64,000 bases of DNA from Pseudomonas koreensis (lineage in GTDB: Bacteria > Pseudomonadota > Gammaproteobacteria > Pseudomonadales > Pseudomonadaceae). The stretch spans positions 1 through 64,000 of the forward strand of contig NZ_JAAQYM010000005.1 in assembly GCF_012986595.1 (NCBI RefSeq), in the 5' to 3' direction. The translations under genes and the position numbers were made by a program. The notes under the pieces were generated by a model. That model saw nothing but the letters and a program-made list of their open reading frames with translations. It searched no databases and had not been told where the DNA came from. How positions within the stretch are numbered: position 1 is the first letter of the stretch; every line of letters starts with the position of its first letter. Positions 42,771 through 51,694 of the stretch are shown one piece after another.

Positions 42771-44326
42771 TTCCGCGTAAAAACCTGTGGCGAGGGCGCT
42801 GGCTGCCGCTGGGTTGCGCAGCGACCCTGAAAATCGCGAGCGCCACGCACTCGAGCGGGAGCAAGCTCCCTGGCCACAAAAGTCTGTTTCATGCACTTGT
42901 TGTGGTGAGCTTGTTTGGCCTCAGCGCCTGCACCGTCGGCCCGGACTTCCACAAGCCCGAAGCCACGCAAATCGCCGAATGGGCCAAACCCGCCAAGTCC
43001 GCCCCCAGCCAAGTGGTCAGTGAACCCCTGAACGAACGCTGGTGGGACGTGTTCCACGATGCGCAGCTCTCGGCCCTCACCCAGCGGGCGATGAGGAGCA
43101 ACCTTGACCTGCAACGGGCCAGCAGCCGCTTGGAACAAAGTCGCGCGGCACGCCAGGTGATCACCGCAGATCGCTATCCAAACACCGCCGCCACCGGCAG
43201 CTACGCCCGCCAACGCAACAGCGGCAAAGGCTTGAGCGACCCGTCCGGGCACAACGGCGATTCCGCCTTCAACCTGTGGGACGCCGGTTTCTCGGCCTCG
43301 TGGGAACTGGATTTCTGGGGCCGTGTGCGCCGGGAAACCGAAGCCGCCGACGCCAACCTCGAAGTCGCGGAAAACGATCGTCGCGGCGTGTTGCTGGCGG
43401 TCCTGGCCGACACCGCGCAGAACTACATTCAACTGCGCGGCGTGCAGAACACGCGGGCGGTCACCGAGCAGAACCTCGATGTCGCCCGCCACAGCCTCAA
43501 GCTGTCGCAGTTGCGCCTCAACGATGGTGTGGCGACCGATCTGGACGTCGCCGAGGCCGCCGCGCAAGTCGCGGCCATTGAATCGCGTCTGCCAGCGCTC
43601 GAACAACGTCAGTCGCAACTGATCAACGCGATCAGCCTGCTGATGGGCGAACCGCCGCAAGCCTTGGCCAACGAGTTATCCACAGACGCCGCGGTACCGC
43701 AGTCGCCGCTGCAAGTCGCCATCGGCCTGCCGTCGCAACTGGCTGAACGCCGTCCGGATATCCGTCAGGCCGAGGCGCACTTGCATGCCGCCACCGCCAA
43801 CATCGGCGTGGCCAAGGGCGATTTCTATCCGCGCATCACCCTGTCCGGCAACCTCGGATCGCAGGCGCTGCAACTCAGCGATTTCGGCTCCTGGGGCTCA
43901 CGCGCGTTCGGTATCGGCCCGCAATTCAGCCTGCCGTTGTTCGACGGCGGACGCCTGCGTGGCATGTTGCAACTGCGCGAAGCCCAGCAACAGGAAGCGG
44001 CCATCGCCTACCAGCAAACCGTGCTGCGCGCCTGGCATGAAATCGACGACCAACTGACGGCCTACAACGCCAGCCAGCGCCGCCGTGACAGCCTCGCCGA
44101 AGCCGTACGCCAGAACCAGATCGCCCTGCGCACCGCGCAACAGCAATACGTCGAAGGCGTGGTCGATTTCGTCAACGTCCTCACCGTCCAGAGCGCGTTG
44201 CTGGCGACGCAGGAGCAGTGGGTAGAGAGTTCGACCGGGGTGTCGCTGGCGATGGTCGGGTTGTACAAGGCATTGGGTGGGGGATGGGAGTCGGTGTATC
44301 CGGCGGGGGAGATGGCGCAACGCTGA
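42767..44326 (+). CDS. RND/NodT-type outer membrane efflux lipoprotein, REP-extended N-terminus
   Basis: A 519-residue outer membrane channel with two OEP domains, related to OprM/NodT. The lipobox is L52-S-A-C55, so about 54 residues precede the lipidated cysteine, far more than the usual 17-25. Residues about 6-38 are encoded by a REP element (42784-42881), leaving the charged start MIPRK separated from the hydrophobic core FHALVVVSLFGL. No ATG lies between, and the ATGA overlap with the adaptor gene supports the 42767 start. The mature part looks intact (ERRPDIRQAEAHLHAATANIG, FSLPLFDGGRLRG). Whether the extended signal still works is open; a non-standard start closer to the hydrophobic core is possible. 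Confidence 0.9.
   Translation: MIPRKNLWRGRWLPLGCAATLKIASATHSSGSKLPGHKSLFHALVVVSLFGLSACTVGPDFHKPEATQIAEWAKPAKSAPSQVVSEPLNERWWDVFHDAQLSALTQRAMRSNLDLQRASSRLEQSRAARQVITADRYPNTAATGSYARQRNSGKGLSDPSGHNGDSAFNLWDAGFSASWELDFWGRVRRETEAADANLEVAENDRRGVLLAVLADTAQNYIQLRGVQNTRAVTEQNLDVARHSLKLSQLRLNDGVATDLDVAEAAAQVAAIESRLPALEQRQSQLINAISLLMGEPPQALANELSTDAAVPQSPLQVAIGLPSQLAERRPDIRQAEAHLHAATANIGVAKGDFYPRITLSGNLGSQALQLSDFGSWGSRAFGIGPQFSLPLFDGGRLRGMLQLREAQQQEAAIAYQQTVLRAWHEIDDQLTAYNASQRRRDSLAEAVRQNQIALRTAQQQYVEGVVDFVNVLTVQSALLATQEQWVESSTGVSLAMVGLYKALGGGWESVYPAGEMAQR
42784..42881. repeat. REP-type inverted pair inside a coding region
   Basis: The left arm CCTGTGGCGAGGGCGCTGGC and the right arm GGGAGCAAGCTCCCTGGCCA are inverted, diverged copies of the GTGGCGAGGGAGCTTGCTCC element common in P. 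fluorescens intergenic regions. Here the element is in frame at the start of the outer membrane channel gene. Confidence 0.8.
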
Positions 44327-44486
44327 GATTGCACGAGCGGGAGCAGATCAGCGAATTCGATTTGCTGCAGCAGCGGCTATTCAGTCAATGGGAAGTTTCA
44401 CAGGTTGAAATAGGCAATACCTGTTCAACCTGCGAAGTGTTCGATTTTGATTTGTCCGTCAGTAAAGGTCGCGATGATTTCAAGTT

Positions 44487-44579
44487 CTGTGGGAGCGAGC
44501 CTGCTCGCGAAGGCGTCCTGTCAGCCAACAACGACGCTGGATGAACCAGCGCGTTCGCGAGCAGGCTCGCTCCCACAGG
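44487..44579. repeat. REP inverted pair with long spacer
   Basis: CTGTGGGAGCGAGCCTGCTC and its complement GAGCAGGCTCGCTCCCACAG are perfect inverted arms separated by about 45 bases. They lie between the convergent efflux operon and lipase gene. The surrounding gap (44327-44612) shows nothing else. Confidence 0.9.
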
Positions 44580-44612
44580 TGTGATGTGCAGTCAGCTGAA
44601 GGCGAGGGTGTG

Positions 44613-46799
44613 CTAGATGATCGAGTCGATATCGAGCGTGTGCGGCGCGCCGATCGGGTGCCCGTAAAGTGAGGTCATCAGCGCATCGTTGCTGGCGTTG
44701 TCCGGTGCCTGCGCCAGTTGTTCTTCCTTGAGGTTTTCCGGGTGCGCGTGCCAGCGTTGCACGCTTTCGGCGAGCAGCTCCGGCTGTTCGGCGAGCAGGC
44801 CATAGACGTCCGTTGCCCTGACCCGTTTATGCCGCAGCACACTGAGGCGCGCATGGGTGATCTCGATGCGGCTGACTTCGTGGCTGATCGCCTCGATCGT
44901 GCGCTCCTGGGTGCGCACGTAGGCCTCTGGCCGGGCCAGAAGATCCTGGCGGGCGGCGCGCAATTGTCGGGTGATGCGCACCAGCGCTTGCTCCACCCAT
45001 TCAAACTCGCGGTCAGTGACCCGCGTGTGATTCGCCTCATGGGCCTGTTGCCAGCGGCGCAAGGCTGCCCAGCACGCCGGGACATAGCCGCCGACCATCG
45101 AGTGATGCCCGGCATTGAAGAGCTGCCGCAACAATCCCGGACGATCCGGCAGGCCGTTTTTCTGCTGTAGTGCGACGGTGCACGCCGCGTGCTGGGCGAT
45201 GGTGTCGCAGCCCGGCTCCCACAGAATCGAAGACGACTGCTGACGCCCGAAATCCACCGGCATGGCGTGATGCAGGGTGCCATGGTGATCGTAGGCTTCC
45301 CCCGTCCAGTTGGTAATCCCCGCGACGAACACCGACAGCCCGACCGGCACATTGGTAAACATCAACGCCGCGCCAGGCCCGTAAACCCCGGCCTTGGTGT
45401 TCATCCAGCTGCCCGGCACGCTGGGCACCGGGTCGTTGTGGTTGACCATGCGGTAATGCACCAGTGGGGCGGCGGCTTTGGTGAAGACGGTGTCGCCGGC
45501 GCGGGGGGCGCCGTAGGTGTAGAGCTGGATGTTGTAAGTGAAATTTGATCGGCGGCGCAGCATTTCCGCGAGCAGCAGGGTGATTGCGCCGCCGAGGCTG
45601 TGGCCGCAGATCAGTAGTTTTTGGCCGGCGTAGAATCTGTCCAAATAGTCAGTAGCGAAAGCGGCTGCTTTTTTGGCTGCTTCATAAAAGCCGCGATGGA
45701 CGTTGCCATCACCTTCTTCAAAGGGCACTTGGAAAGCATCGGCATCGCGCAAACCATCAGGAATGATCTCGAAGGTTCCGCGTACTGCGATCAGGATCAG
45801 CTCATCAGTGTGAGTGATGAATGCCTGGGTGTCGGTCGCTTCTTTCCCGAGGTGCCTGTCGTCGAGAAAGTGGACCTTCTCGGGGTGCTCCTGATCCTCC
45901 CCAAGGGCCGGATCATTGACCTCATACAGCGTCGGGTCGAACGGCACGATTTCCAGCCTTCTGGAATACGCCACGTCTTCATACAAGGGGTAATAGGCTT
46001 TGCTTTGCGCGGCGTCGACGCGCCACAACTCGTCGGATTTGGCCAAGGCATCGGCGAACCAGTTGCCCACGCTGGGTTGTTCGGGGAAGGTCACCCAGGG
46101 TTCCTTGATCGGCGCGGTAGCGGGTTTCTGGCCAAAAGGGCAGTAACTCAGGGTGGCCATCAACGCCAGTTGGTAGAGGTTGAGTGCGCAGAACTCCGGC
46201 GCCGTCGACAGCATCGGGCGCAAGGCTCGCAACGCACGCACTTCCAGCACCGTGTGTTTGCGCGACGCCAGGGCGACGCCGACTTCTGCGTGCTTGCCCA
46301 TGATCGCTGACAGGCCGCTGTTGGCGGGGTAGTGGCGGTAGACCTCGGGTGGCAGATGAGCGACATGCCGGACCAGATGGCGCACCTCCACCTGGATGTA
46401 TTCGTCGCCGTCCGGTACGGGTTGTTCGCGGTTACGGGTGGCGTCCGGATTGCGGTAACGGGTTTGTTCGGCGCGAACCTGGAGTTCGGTGATTTTCAGG
46501 GGGTAGTGGGTTCTAGCCTGCAAATAGTTATAGAACTTGTCTTGACCTTCGTAAGCTTGATCGAAACATAAGGCAATCGGCCCGGCACAATAGCTGTCGA
46601 CTTTGCCGATCCCGTTGATATCCAGATACCCATTGAATGTTTGTCCCTCTGAGTCGACCGCAACATAGGCCAATCCCCCATAAGCTTCCCCCGAGCCAAA
46701 CTCATCGACCAGTTGAAAACTGCTCCAGTTACCTTGTGCGGGGCAACTCAGCAGGCGGCTGTTGAGCGGTGATTGCAGGTCCTTTTCAATTGACGTCAT
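44613..46799 (-). CDS. Class 3 lipase, probable type VI secretion effector
   Basis: A 728-residue protein with a lipase class 3 (PF01764-like) core. The nucleophile elbow is GHSLGG with S401, the acid is D456 in NHNDPVPSVP, and the histidine is H505 or H506 in YDHHGTLHH. About 320 residues precede the core and about 220 charged helical residues follow it. There is no signal peptide, as expected for a T6SS cargo. It is last in an operon with VgrG, DUF4123 adaptor and two lipoproteins, the standard layout of a phospholipase effector with immunity. ATG at 46799 has AAGGAG eight bases upstream; the frame opens nine bases earlier at GTG. It may be Tle2-like; the class is not certain. The target would be membrane phospholipid in the periplasm of rival cells. 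Confidence 0.85.
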   Translation of the reverse strand: MTSIEKDLQSPLNSRLLSCPAQGNWSSFQLVDEFGSGEAYGGLAYVAVDSEGQTFNGYLDINGIGKVDSYCAGPIALCFDQAYEGQDKFYNYLQARTHYPLKITELQVRAEQTRYRNPDATRNREQPVPDGDEYIQVEVRHLVRHVAHLPPEVYRHYPANSGLSAIMGKHAEVGVALASRKHTVLEVRALRALRPMLSTAPEFCALNLYQLALMATLSYCPFGQKPATAPIKEPWVTFPEQPSVGNWFADALAKSDELWRVDAAQSKAYYPLYEDVAYSRRLEIVPFDPTLYEVNDPALGEDQEHPEKVHFLDDRHLGKEATDTQAFITHTDELILIAVRGTFEIIPDGLRDADAFQVPFEEGDGNVHRGFYEAAKKAAAFATDYLDRFYAGQKLLICGHSLGGAITLLLAEMLRRRSNFTYNIQLYTYGAPRAGDTVFTKAAAPLVHYRMVNHNDPVPSVPGSWMNTKAGVYGPGAALMFTNVPVGLSVFVAGITNWTGEAYDHHGTLHHAMPVDFGRQQSSSILWEPGCDTIAQHAACTVALQQKNGLPDRPGLLRQLFNAGHHSMVGGYVPACWAALRRWQQAHEANHTRVTDREFEWVEQALVRITRQLRAARQDLLARPEAYVRTQERTIEAISHEVSRIEITHARLSVLRHKRVRATDVYGLLAEQPELLAESVQRWHAHPENLKEEQLAQAPDNASNDALMTSLYGHPIGAPHTLDIDSII

Positions 46800-46811
46800 G
46801 TGGAACACTCC

Positions 46812-47624
46812 TTATTCCGTGCAGCCGGGATAGATGGTGCAGATACGGCCATCGACCATCTGGAAGGTGCTGAAATCGGTGTGGTTGCCGAAGCAGAAGG
46901 CGTACTGGTCTTCGAAGTTGTCGCCCATGCAGCGCTTCCAGCCGTTAGGAACTTTGATCCAGGTCTTGCCGATGGCAGGCCTTTCTTCCGCCGCCAAATC
47001 GATTTTCATCCGCACGGTTTTTCCCGGCAGTTGGTCGAGGGTGTAGGCGGCAAACGGGCGACCACGTGCGAGCGCGCCAAGCTCATCGGTTTTTTTGCAG
47101 TCGAGGAGTTTTACGATGCGGCGGTAAGGTCCCATCGTGCGGAAAAGCCACTGACACCGGCCGTAAAAGCGGCTTTCAGCCTCAGCATTGAAGACACCCT
47201 TGTAACGAGCCTCCAGCTCTTCGCGTACAACGACCGCTGCAAAGTCTCCACTCTTGTCCCCCCAGTCTTTTCCGTAGGCAGTCCGGATAACCAGATCGAT
47301 CTTCCGGATCACCAACGGGCACCCTTTGACCGTCCTGTAGATGGCAATTTCTGAAACAGGCTCGTAGTGCTCACGCCACTTCAAGTTGTAGCCAACCGCA
47401 GTATTCCGCCCGTCCGGGACGGTGCAGGTTTCGCCCTTCGCGGGCACGTATTTGGCGATGGCTTCATAAGCAAACCCCGGCGGCAAATCAGCCGTGAAGG
47501 TGAAGCTGTTGGGCGGACTGCTCTTGCAGCCGACCATAAGAGCGAAGCAACCACCCAGCACCGCCATGCATCGCAAGCGAGGTCCGGTGGGGCCGTTGTG
47601 CAAAGTCTTTTCAAGTGACGTCAT
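46812..47624 (-). CDS. Lipoprotein, probable lipase immunity protein (copy 2)
   Basis: A 270-residue lipoprotein with lipobox L-M-V-G-C33, adjacent to the lipase. Its mature part is strongly similar to the protein encoded at 47637-48410 (shared SFTFTADLPPGF, LARGRPFAAYTLDQLPGK, and a C-terminus running to DGRICTIYPGCTE). Several conserved cysteines suggest disulfides in the periplasm. The first residues MTSLEK and the ribosome site leader are near-copies of the start of the lipase gene (MTSIEK), so this gene's 5' end came from the lipase by tandem duplication. An internal ATG at 47567 would give a shorter signal peptide. Immunity is inferred from location and family habit; a direct test is missing. 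Confidence 0.8.
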   Translation of the reverse strand: MTSLEKTLHNGPTGPRLRCMAVLGGCFALMVGCKSSPPNSFTFTADLPPGFAYEAIAKYVPAKGETCTVPDGRNTAVGYNLKWREHYEPVSEIAIYRTVKGCPLVIRKIDLVIRTAYGKDWGDKSGDFAAVVVREELEARYKGVFNAEAESRFYGRCQWLFRTMGPYRRIVKLLDCKKTDELGALARGRPFAAYTLDQLPGKTVRMKIDLAAEERPAIGKTWIKVPNGWKRCMGDNFEDQYAFCFGNHTDFSTFQMVDGRICTIYPGCTE

Positions 47625-47636
47625 GTGGAACGCTCC

Positions 47637-48410
47637 TTATTCCGTGCAGCCGGGATAGATGGTGCAGATGCGGCCATCGACCATCTGGAAGGTGCTGAAA
47701 TCGGTGTAATTGCCGTTGCAGTAAGCACGCTGGTCTTCAAAGCTTTCGCCCATGCAGCGCTTCCAGCCGTTGGGTACCTTGACCCAGGTGTCTCCCCAAC
47801 CAGGTCTTTCTTCCGCCGCCAACTCGATCTTCATCCGCACGGTTTTTCCCGGCAGTTGGTCGAGGGTGTAGGCGGCAAACGGGCGACCACGTGCAAGCGT
47901 GCCAAGCTCATCGGTTTTTTTGCAGTCGAGGAGTTTTCGCAGGATGCGTGGTTTGCCCGAAGTGCGGAAAAGCCACTGACATTGGCCGTAAAAGCGGCTT
48001 TCACCGGTTTCGTTGAAAGTGCCCTTGTACTTTTCTTCCAGCTCACCGCGTATGGCGACGGCGGCATAGTCCGACGCGAAGTCACCCCGGTCTTTCCCAT
48101 AGGCGAAGTAGATTTCCAGATCAATTTTGCGAATCACCAACGGGCAGCCGCGCACGGTTCTGCGAATAGCTATTTCGGAGGCGGCCACATAGTTCTCACG
48201 CCACTGCAGGTTGTACCCCACAGCGGTATTCCGGCCGTCCGGAACGCTGCAGGTTTCACCTATGTCGGGTTCGTATTTGGCGACAGCCTGATAAACAAAC
48301 CCCGGCGGCAAATCAGCCGTGAAGGTGAAGCTGTCAGGAGCACTCGCCACACAACCCAACAACATCCCCATGCAGCCCACCCACCCGGCATGTCGAAGAA
48401 ATCGTTTCAC
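47637..48410 (-). CDS. Lipoprotein, probable lipase immunity protein (copy 1)
   Basis: A 257-residue lipoprotein, paralogue of the downstream gene. GTG at 48410 overlaps the stop of the DUF4123 gene by four bases (GTGA) and gives a normal signal peptide VKRFLRHAGWVGCMGMLLGC with lipidated C20. The longer frame to 48497 is therefore rejected. The periplasm is where a T6SS phospholipase would act, which suits an immunity role. No known domain was recognised. It has many cysteines (for example KGCP-like RGCPLVIRKIDL, YGQCQWLF, LLDCKKTDE, IYPGCTE) likely to form disulfides. Confidence 0.82.
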   Translation of the reverse strand: MKRFLRHAGWVGCMGMLLGCVASAPDSFTFTADLPPGFVYQAVAKYEPDIGETCSVPDGRNTAVGYNLQWRENYVAASEIAIRRTVRGCPLVIRKIDLEIYFAYGKDRGDFASDYAAVAIRGELEEKYKGTFNETGESRFYGQCQWLFRTSGKPRILRKLLDCKKTDELGTLARGRPFAAYTLDQLPGKTVRMKIELAAEERPGWGDTWVKVPNGWKRCMGESFEDQRAYCNGNYTDFSTFQMVDGRICTIYPGCTE

Positions 48411-49258
48411 TGCGCGCCCTCTCCACCCATCGTTTGCACCCAATGGCTCACCCGTTCGAAATGCTCCTGCGGCGTTTCCCCGGGGCGCACTTGCCATTGC
48501 GCATCAACGCCGCGAGCAGGCCTTCGCAAGCTGTGGATCAGCAAAAACTCCAACTGCTGCGCTGTCTGCCAACCCCATTCATCTGCCTGCTCGAGACGTT
48601 CACGCAGCCAGATATCCGGTGGCTGTGTTCGCGCGAGGTCGGCGTAGGCCTGTTCGTGTTCGGCCAGCAGAAAACGGTGAGCATTGAGCTGGCGAATCTC
48701 GCGGGTTTGCGCCGCAGGTGCGGGTGTTTGTAGCCACGGTGGAGACTCCGGCAACGGGTGGCGGCCGGGCGCCGGGTTGTCGCTGCTCTCCCAGCTCGCG
48801 CCCTGCCAATAGCACACGCTAAGGGTCGGGCCGAGGTAGGCCGGGATGTCTTCGGTGGGCAGATACGCCAATGTCCGGGTCAGCACGCGGTTGTCGTGAA
48901 AGCGATACAGCGCCTGATGTGGGCGGGCACCGATGATCAGCCGTTGCTGCCAGTGCTCGACCCACGCGGACAGGGAATTTTGAGGCAGGCTGAACAGCCA
49001 GCCCCAGTTGTCCTGCGGGCGGGCGAGCAGCGGCGCAATGCGCTTGTCGTCGTACCGTTCAAGGGCGAAAACAAACGGCCCGTTGTCCGCCAGTTCGGCG
49101 GCGGGCGTGTCTTTGTAGAGGATGCGGTAATGCTCGAAGTCGCTGGTCTGCAGCAATAGCCGACGAACGTCCTGTTGTTGCGAATCGAGCAGCACATACA
49201 GGCCATGCCCTGATGCGAATTGGCGGTTCATCCAGTGGCGCGGGAATGCGTCGTTCAT
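48407..49258 (-). CDS. DUF4123 protein, T6SS effector adaptor
   Basis: A 283-residue cytoplasmic protein of the DUF4123 adaptor/chaperone group (Tap/Tec-like), which loads a specific effector onto its VgrG. Recognisable features are the N-terminal LYVLLDSQQQDVRRLLLQ segment and the central AWVEHWQQRLIIGARPHQALYRFHD. It overlaps vgrG (ATGA) upstream and the first lipoprotein (GTGA) downstream, so the whole island is translationally coupled. The effector it serves is most likely the lipase. Confidence 0.88.
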   Translation of the reverse strand: MNDAFPRHWMNRQFASGHGLYVLLDSQQQDVRRLLLQTSDFEHYRILYKDTPAAELADNGPFVFALERYDDKRIAPLLARPQDNWGWLFSLPQNSLSAWVEHWQQRLIIGARPHQALYRFHDNRVLTRTLAYLPTEDIPAYLGPTLSVCYWQGASWESSDNPAPGRHPLPESPPWLQTPAPAAQTREIRQLNAHRFLLAEHEQAYADLARTQPPDIWLRERLEQADEWGWQTAQQLEFLLIHSLRRPARGVDAQWQVRPGETPQEHFERVSHWVQTMGGEGAQ

Positions 49259-51321
49259 GCGACGTTCTCCCGTGGCAGGCAGACGCCATCACGGCAGGCT
49301 TCGCAAAGCGCGCAGAACGTCGCTCCCATTGCGTTGTTGTCCGCCAGCAGTGCGAGTTGCGTGGACGCCAGCACGGGTGGCAATGGAGGTGGGGCCGCCA
49401 GGTCGTCGACGCCATCGGGCATCGAGACCCGCGCCGGCGCGACCGCCTTGGGACTGCCGCCGACCTGGATGGCACTGCTGCTGAAAATGCCGCCGTGACC
49501 GATCACCAGATGCTCGCCGCCGACCGTGAGGCTGATGCTGTTGCCGGCGTTGAGTACCAGATGATCACCGGCATTGAGGTGGATTTGCCGACCGGCTTCG
49601 ATCGTCTGCAACTGATCGACACGGCTATGGCTGTCACCGCTGACATGCAGGTGGTCGCTGGCGTGGAGCCGGGTTTTGCGGTCGCCGTGTACAGTGCGGT
49701 GTTCTTCGGCGTGCAACACGCTGATGCTGTGGCCCTTGATGGTCTCGTGGCGTTCGTTGCCGACGTTCAGGCGGCTGTCGTTTTCCACCTTGTGTTCAAG
49801 GTCGCGCTGGGCGCGCAGGTAAATCAGCTCGCGACCGGCGCGATCTTCCACGTGCAATTCGTTGAAGCCGCCGTTGTCCGGTGAACTGCGCGAGCGAAAC
49901 ACGCTGCGGGTTTTGTGTTCCGGCAGTTCGTAAGGGGCCGGGTTGGCGCTGTTGATCAGGCAGCCGCTGACGACCGGGTGGTCCGGGTCGCCGTCGAGAA
50001 AACTGACCAGCACTTCCATGCCGACCCGGGGCAGCGTCACGCTGCCATGGGCGTTGCCGGCCCAATTCGAGGCCAGCCGCAGCCAGCAACTGCTGTGGTC
50101 GTCGTGGCTGCTCTCGCGATCCCAGTAGAAGTGGACCTTGACCCGCCCGAACGCGTCGCAGTGGATCTCTTCGCCGACCGGCCCGGTAACCACGGCAGTC
50201 TGGCTGCCGAAAATTCGCGGCTTCACGAATGATTGCGGCGGGCGGTAGATCACGTCCCATGGCGTGGCGACAAAGTCGTTCCGGTAGCCTTCAACGAAGC
50301 CGTCGTCAGCGGCGGCGGTCGCCTCGCCCAGCGTTTCTTCCAGTACCGCGGGCTGTTTGCCGCGGTGATTGACTGCGGTCAGCAGCCACAGTCCGTTGTT
50401 TTCCTCGCAGGCGTGCTCGGTGATCGACAGGAAATGCCCGGTCACCAGGCTTGGCTGATTGCTGTGGCCACGGGCCTGCAGATAGTCGGCGCGATGACGT
50501 TCCAGGGCGCGGTGGGTCAGTTGCTTGCCCCGCGCGCCATCGGTGAAGCGCCCCGGATAGCGATAGTCCTCAAGCACCGGCCGTGCCGCGTCGCTGTCGG
50601 GCTGGTGGGTCGCCTCCAGCATGAAGCGGGCCTTGCGAAAATCATGATCGCGGCGCGCGGTCGCCGTGGGGCGGGTTTCTACACGTACCTGCAATTGTTG
50701 GATCGCGGGCGTTTCGGCGACCATGCCGTTGTCCTGACGGTAGGGTGTGGGGCGGTCCAGACACGGGAAGACCGTCTGGTCGTCGCCCAGCACCAGCAGG
50801 TGTTTTTCCCGGCTGTGCTGGAAGTGGTAGTGAATGCCTTCTTCCTGACACAGGCGCTGGATGAAGTGCAGGTCCGACTCCGCCTGGACGCAGTATTCGC
50901 GCGGCGGATAGTCGGCACCGAGATGAAACCGGTGCAGGTCAGGTTGAATGCCGTTGTTCCCCAGAATCCGGGTGATGATCTGCGGCACGCTCATCTGCTG
51001 GAACATTCGCTGATTGAAACGATGCTGCAGATACGCAAGGCGCGGAACCAGTGTCAGGCTGTAGCGCGTCAGGCGTTTGCCGCTATCACCGCGGGCGACG
51101 CGATTGACCACGCCATGGATGCCACGGCCTTCGAGGTCGAATGCCAGGAACGCCTGTTGGTGCATGAGGCTTTCAAGGCGCAGGTTCGCGCGCTCGCTGA
51201 CCAGCTCGACCTCGAACCTGTAGGGCTGGCTGATGGATTCGTGGCCGGTGAAGGAGAGGACTTGCAGGTCGTGTTTAACGTCGGTGAGCGAAAGGCTGAA
51301 GCGGGCACGGGTGGTCGACAT
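49255..51321 (-). CDS. vgrG: Type VI secretion spike protein VgrG
   Basis: A 688-residue VgrG with the gp27-like head (about 1-370), the OB-fold gp5 domain (GPVGEEIHCDAFGRVKVHFYWD, then SSCWLRLASNWAGNAHG) and the repetitive beta-helix needle (about 490-600). The last 85 residues form a proline-rich linker and a cysteine tail (CALCEACRDGVC) rather than an enzyme domain. No T6SS structural genes lie in the window, so this is an orphan VgrG island served by a main cluster elsewhere. ATG at 51321 has AAGGA seven bases upstream. Confidence 0.95.
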   Translation of the reverse strand: MSTTRARFSLSLTDVKHDLQVLSFTGHESISQPYRFEVELVSERANLRLESLMHQQAFLAFDLEGRGIHGVVNRVARGDSGKRLTRYSLTLVPRLAYLQHRFNQRMFQQMSVPQIITRILGNNGIQPDLHRFHLGADYPPREYCVQAESDLHFIQRLCQEEGIHYHFQHSREKHLLVLGDDQTVFPCLDRPTPYRQDNGMVAETPAIQQLQVRVETRPTATARRDHDFRKARFMLEATHQPDSDAARPVLEDYRYPGRFTDGARGKQLTHRALERHRADYLQARGHSNQPSLVTGHFLSITEHACEENNGLWLLTAVNHRGKQPAVLEETLGEATAAADDGFVEGYRNDFVATPWDVIYRPPQSFVKPRIFGSQTAVVTGPVGEEIHCDAFGRVKVHFYWDRESSHDDHSSCWLRLASNWAGNAHGSVTLPRVGMEVLVSFLDGDPDHPVVSGCLINSANPAPYELPEHKTRSVFRSRSSPDNGGFNELHVEDRAGRELIYLRAQRDLEHKVENDSRLNVGNERHETIKGHSISVLHAEEHRTVHGDRKTRLHASDHLHVSGDSHSRVDQLQTIEAGRQIHLNAGDHLVLNAGNSISLTVGGEHLVIGHGGIFSSSAIQVGGSPKAVAPARVSMPDGVDDLAAPPPLPPVLASTQLALLADNNAMGATFCALCEACRDGVCLPRENVA

Positions 51322-51694
51322 CCTTTATTCCTTGTCCTGTGACGGGGCACAGGCTCTCGGACGTCGATGCAACGCTTGCGCGCCGACCTTCCGTGGTCTT
51401 GCGCGAAACAAACGTCTCGGAGCCAGTTTCGTGCAACGCTAACAAGGCCGCCGAAGAAATGATGTCAGACGCTTCCCAAATTGCAGATACACATTAACCG
51501 AGCCGTGGAAACGCAGGATTTTCGGTTGAAGGTGATTTGAAATAATCCAATTGCAGATTGCAGGGGGCGTGCCGAGCGGATTGCCGGATGTCGTGAAACC
51601 GCACACCGTCATCGACGGCCCTCCCATGGCTGACCTAAAGTGATGGGCAGGTACGGGACCTTCCGTTCGAGAAAATCCGCAACAAGAGGACGCA
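51322..51694. other. Non-coding gap between divergent vgrG and glycosyltransferase
   Basis: These 373 bases separate two divergent genes and must contain both promoters. A short hairpin CCTGTG-ACGGGG-CACAGG lies at 51336-51353. No gene or clear promoter was identified. Confidence 0.5.

Noticed and set aside
48411..48497. Extended N-terminus for lipoprotein copy 1
   Set aside because: The extra residues lie inside the DUF4123 gene and would bury the signal peptide; the GTG at 48410 with a GTGA overlap gives a normal lipoprotein start.
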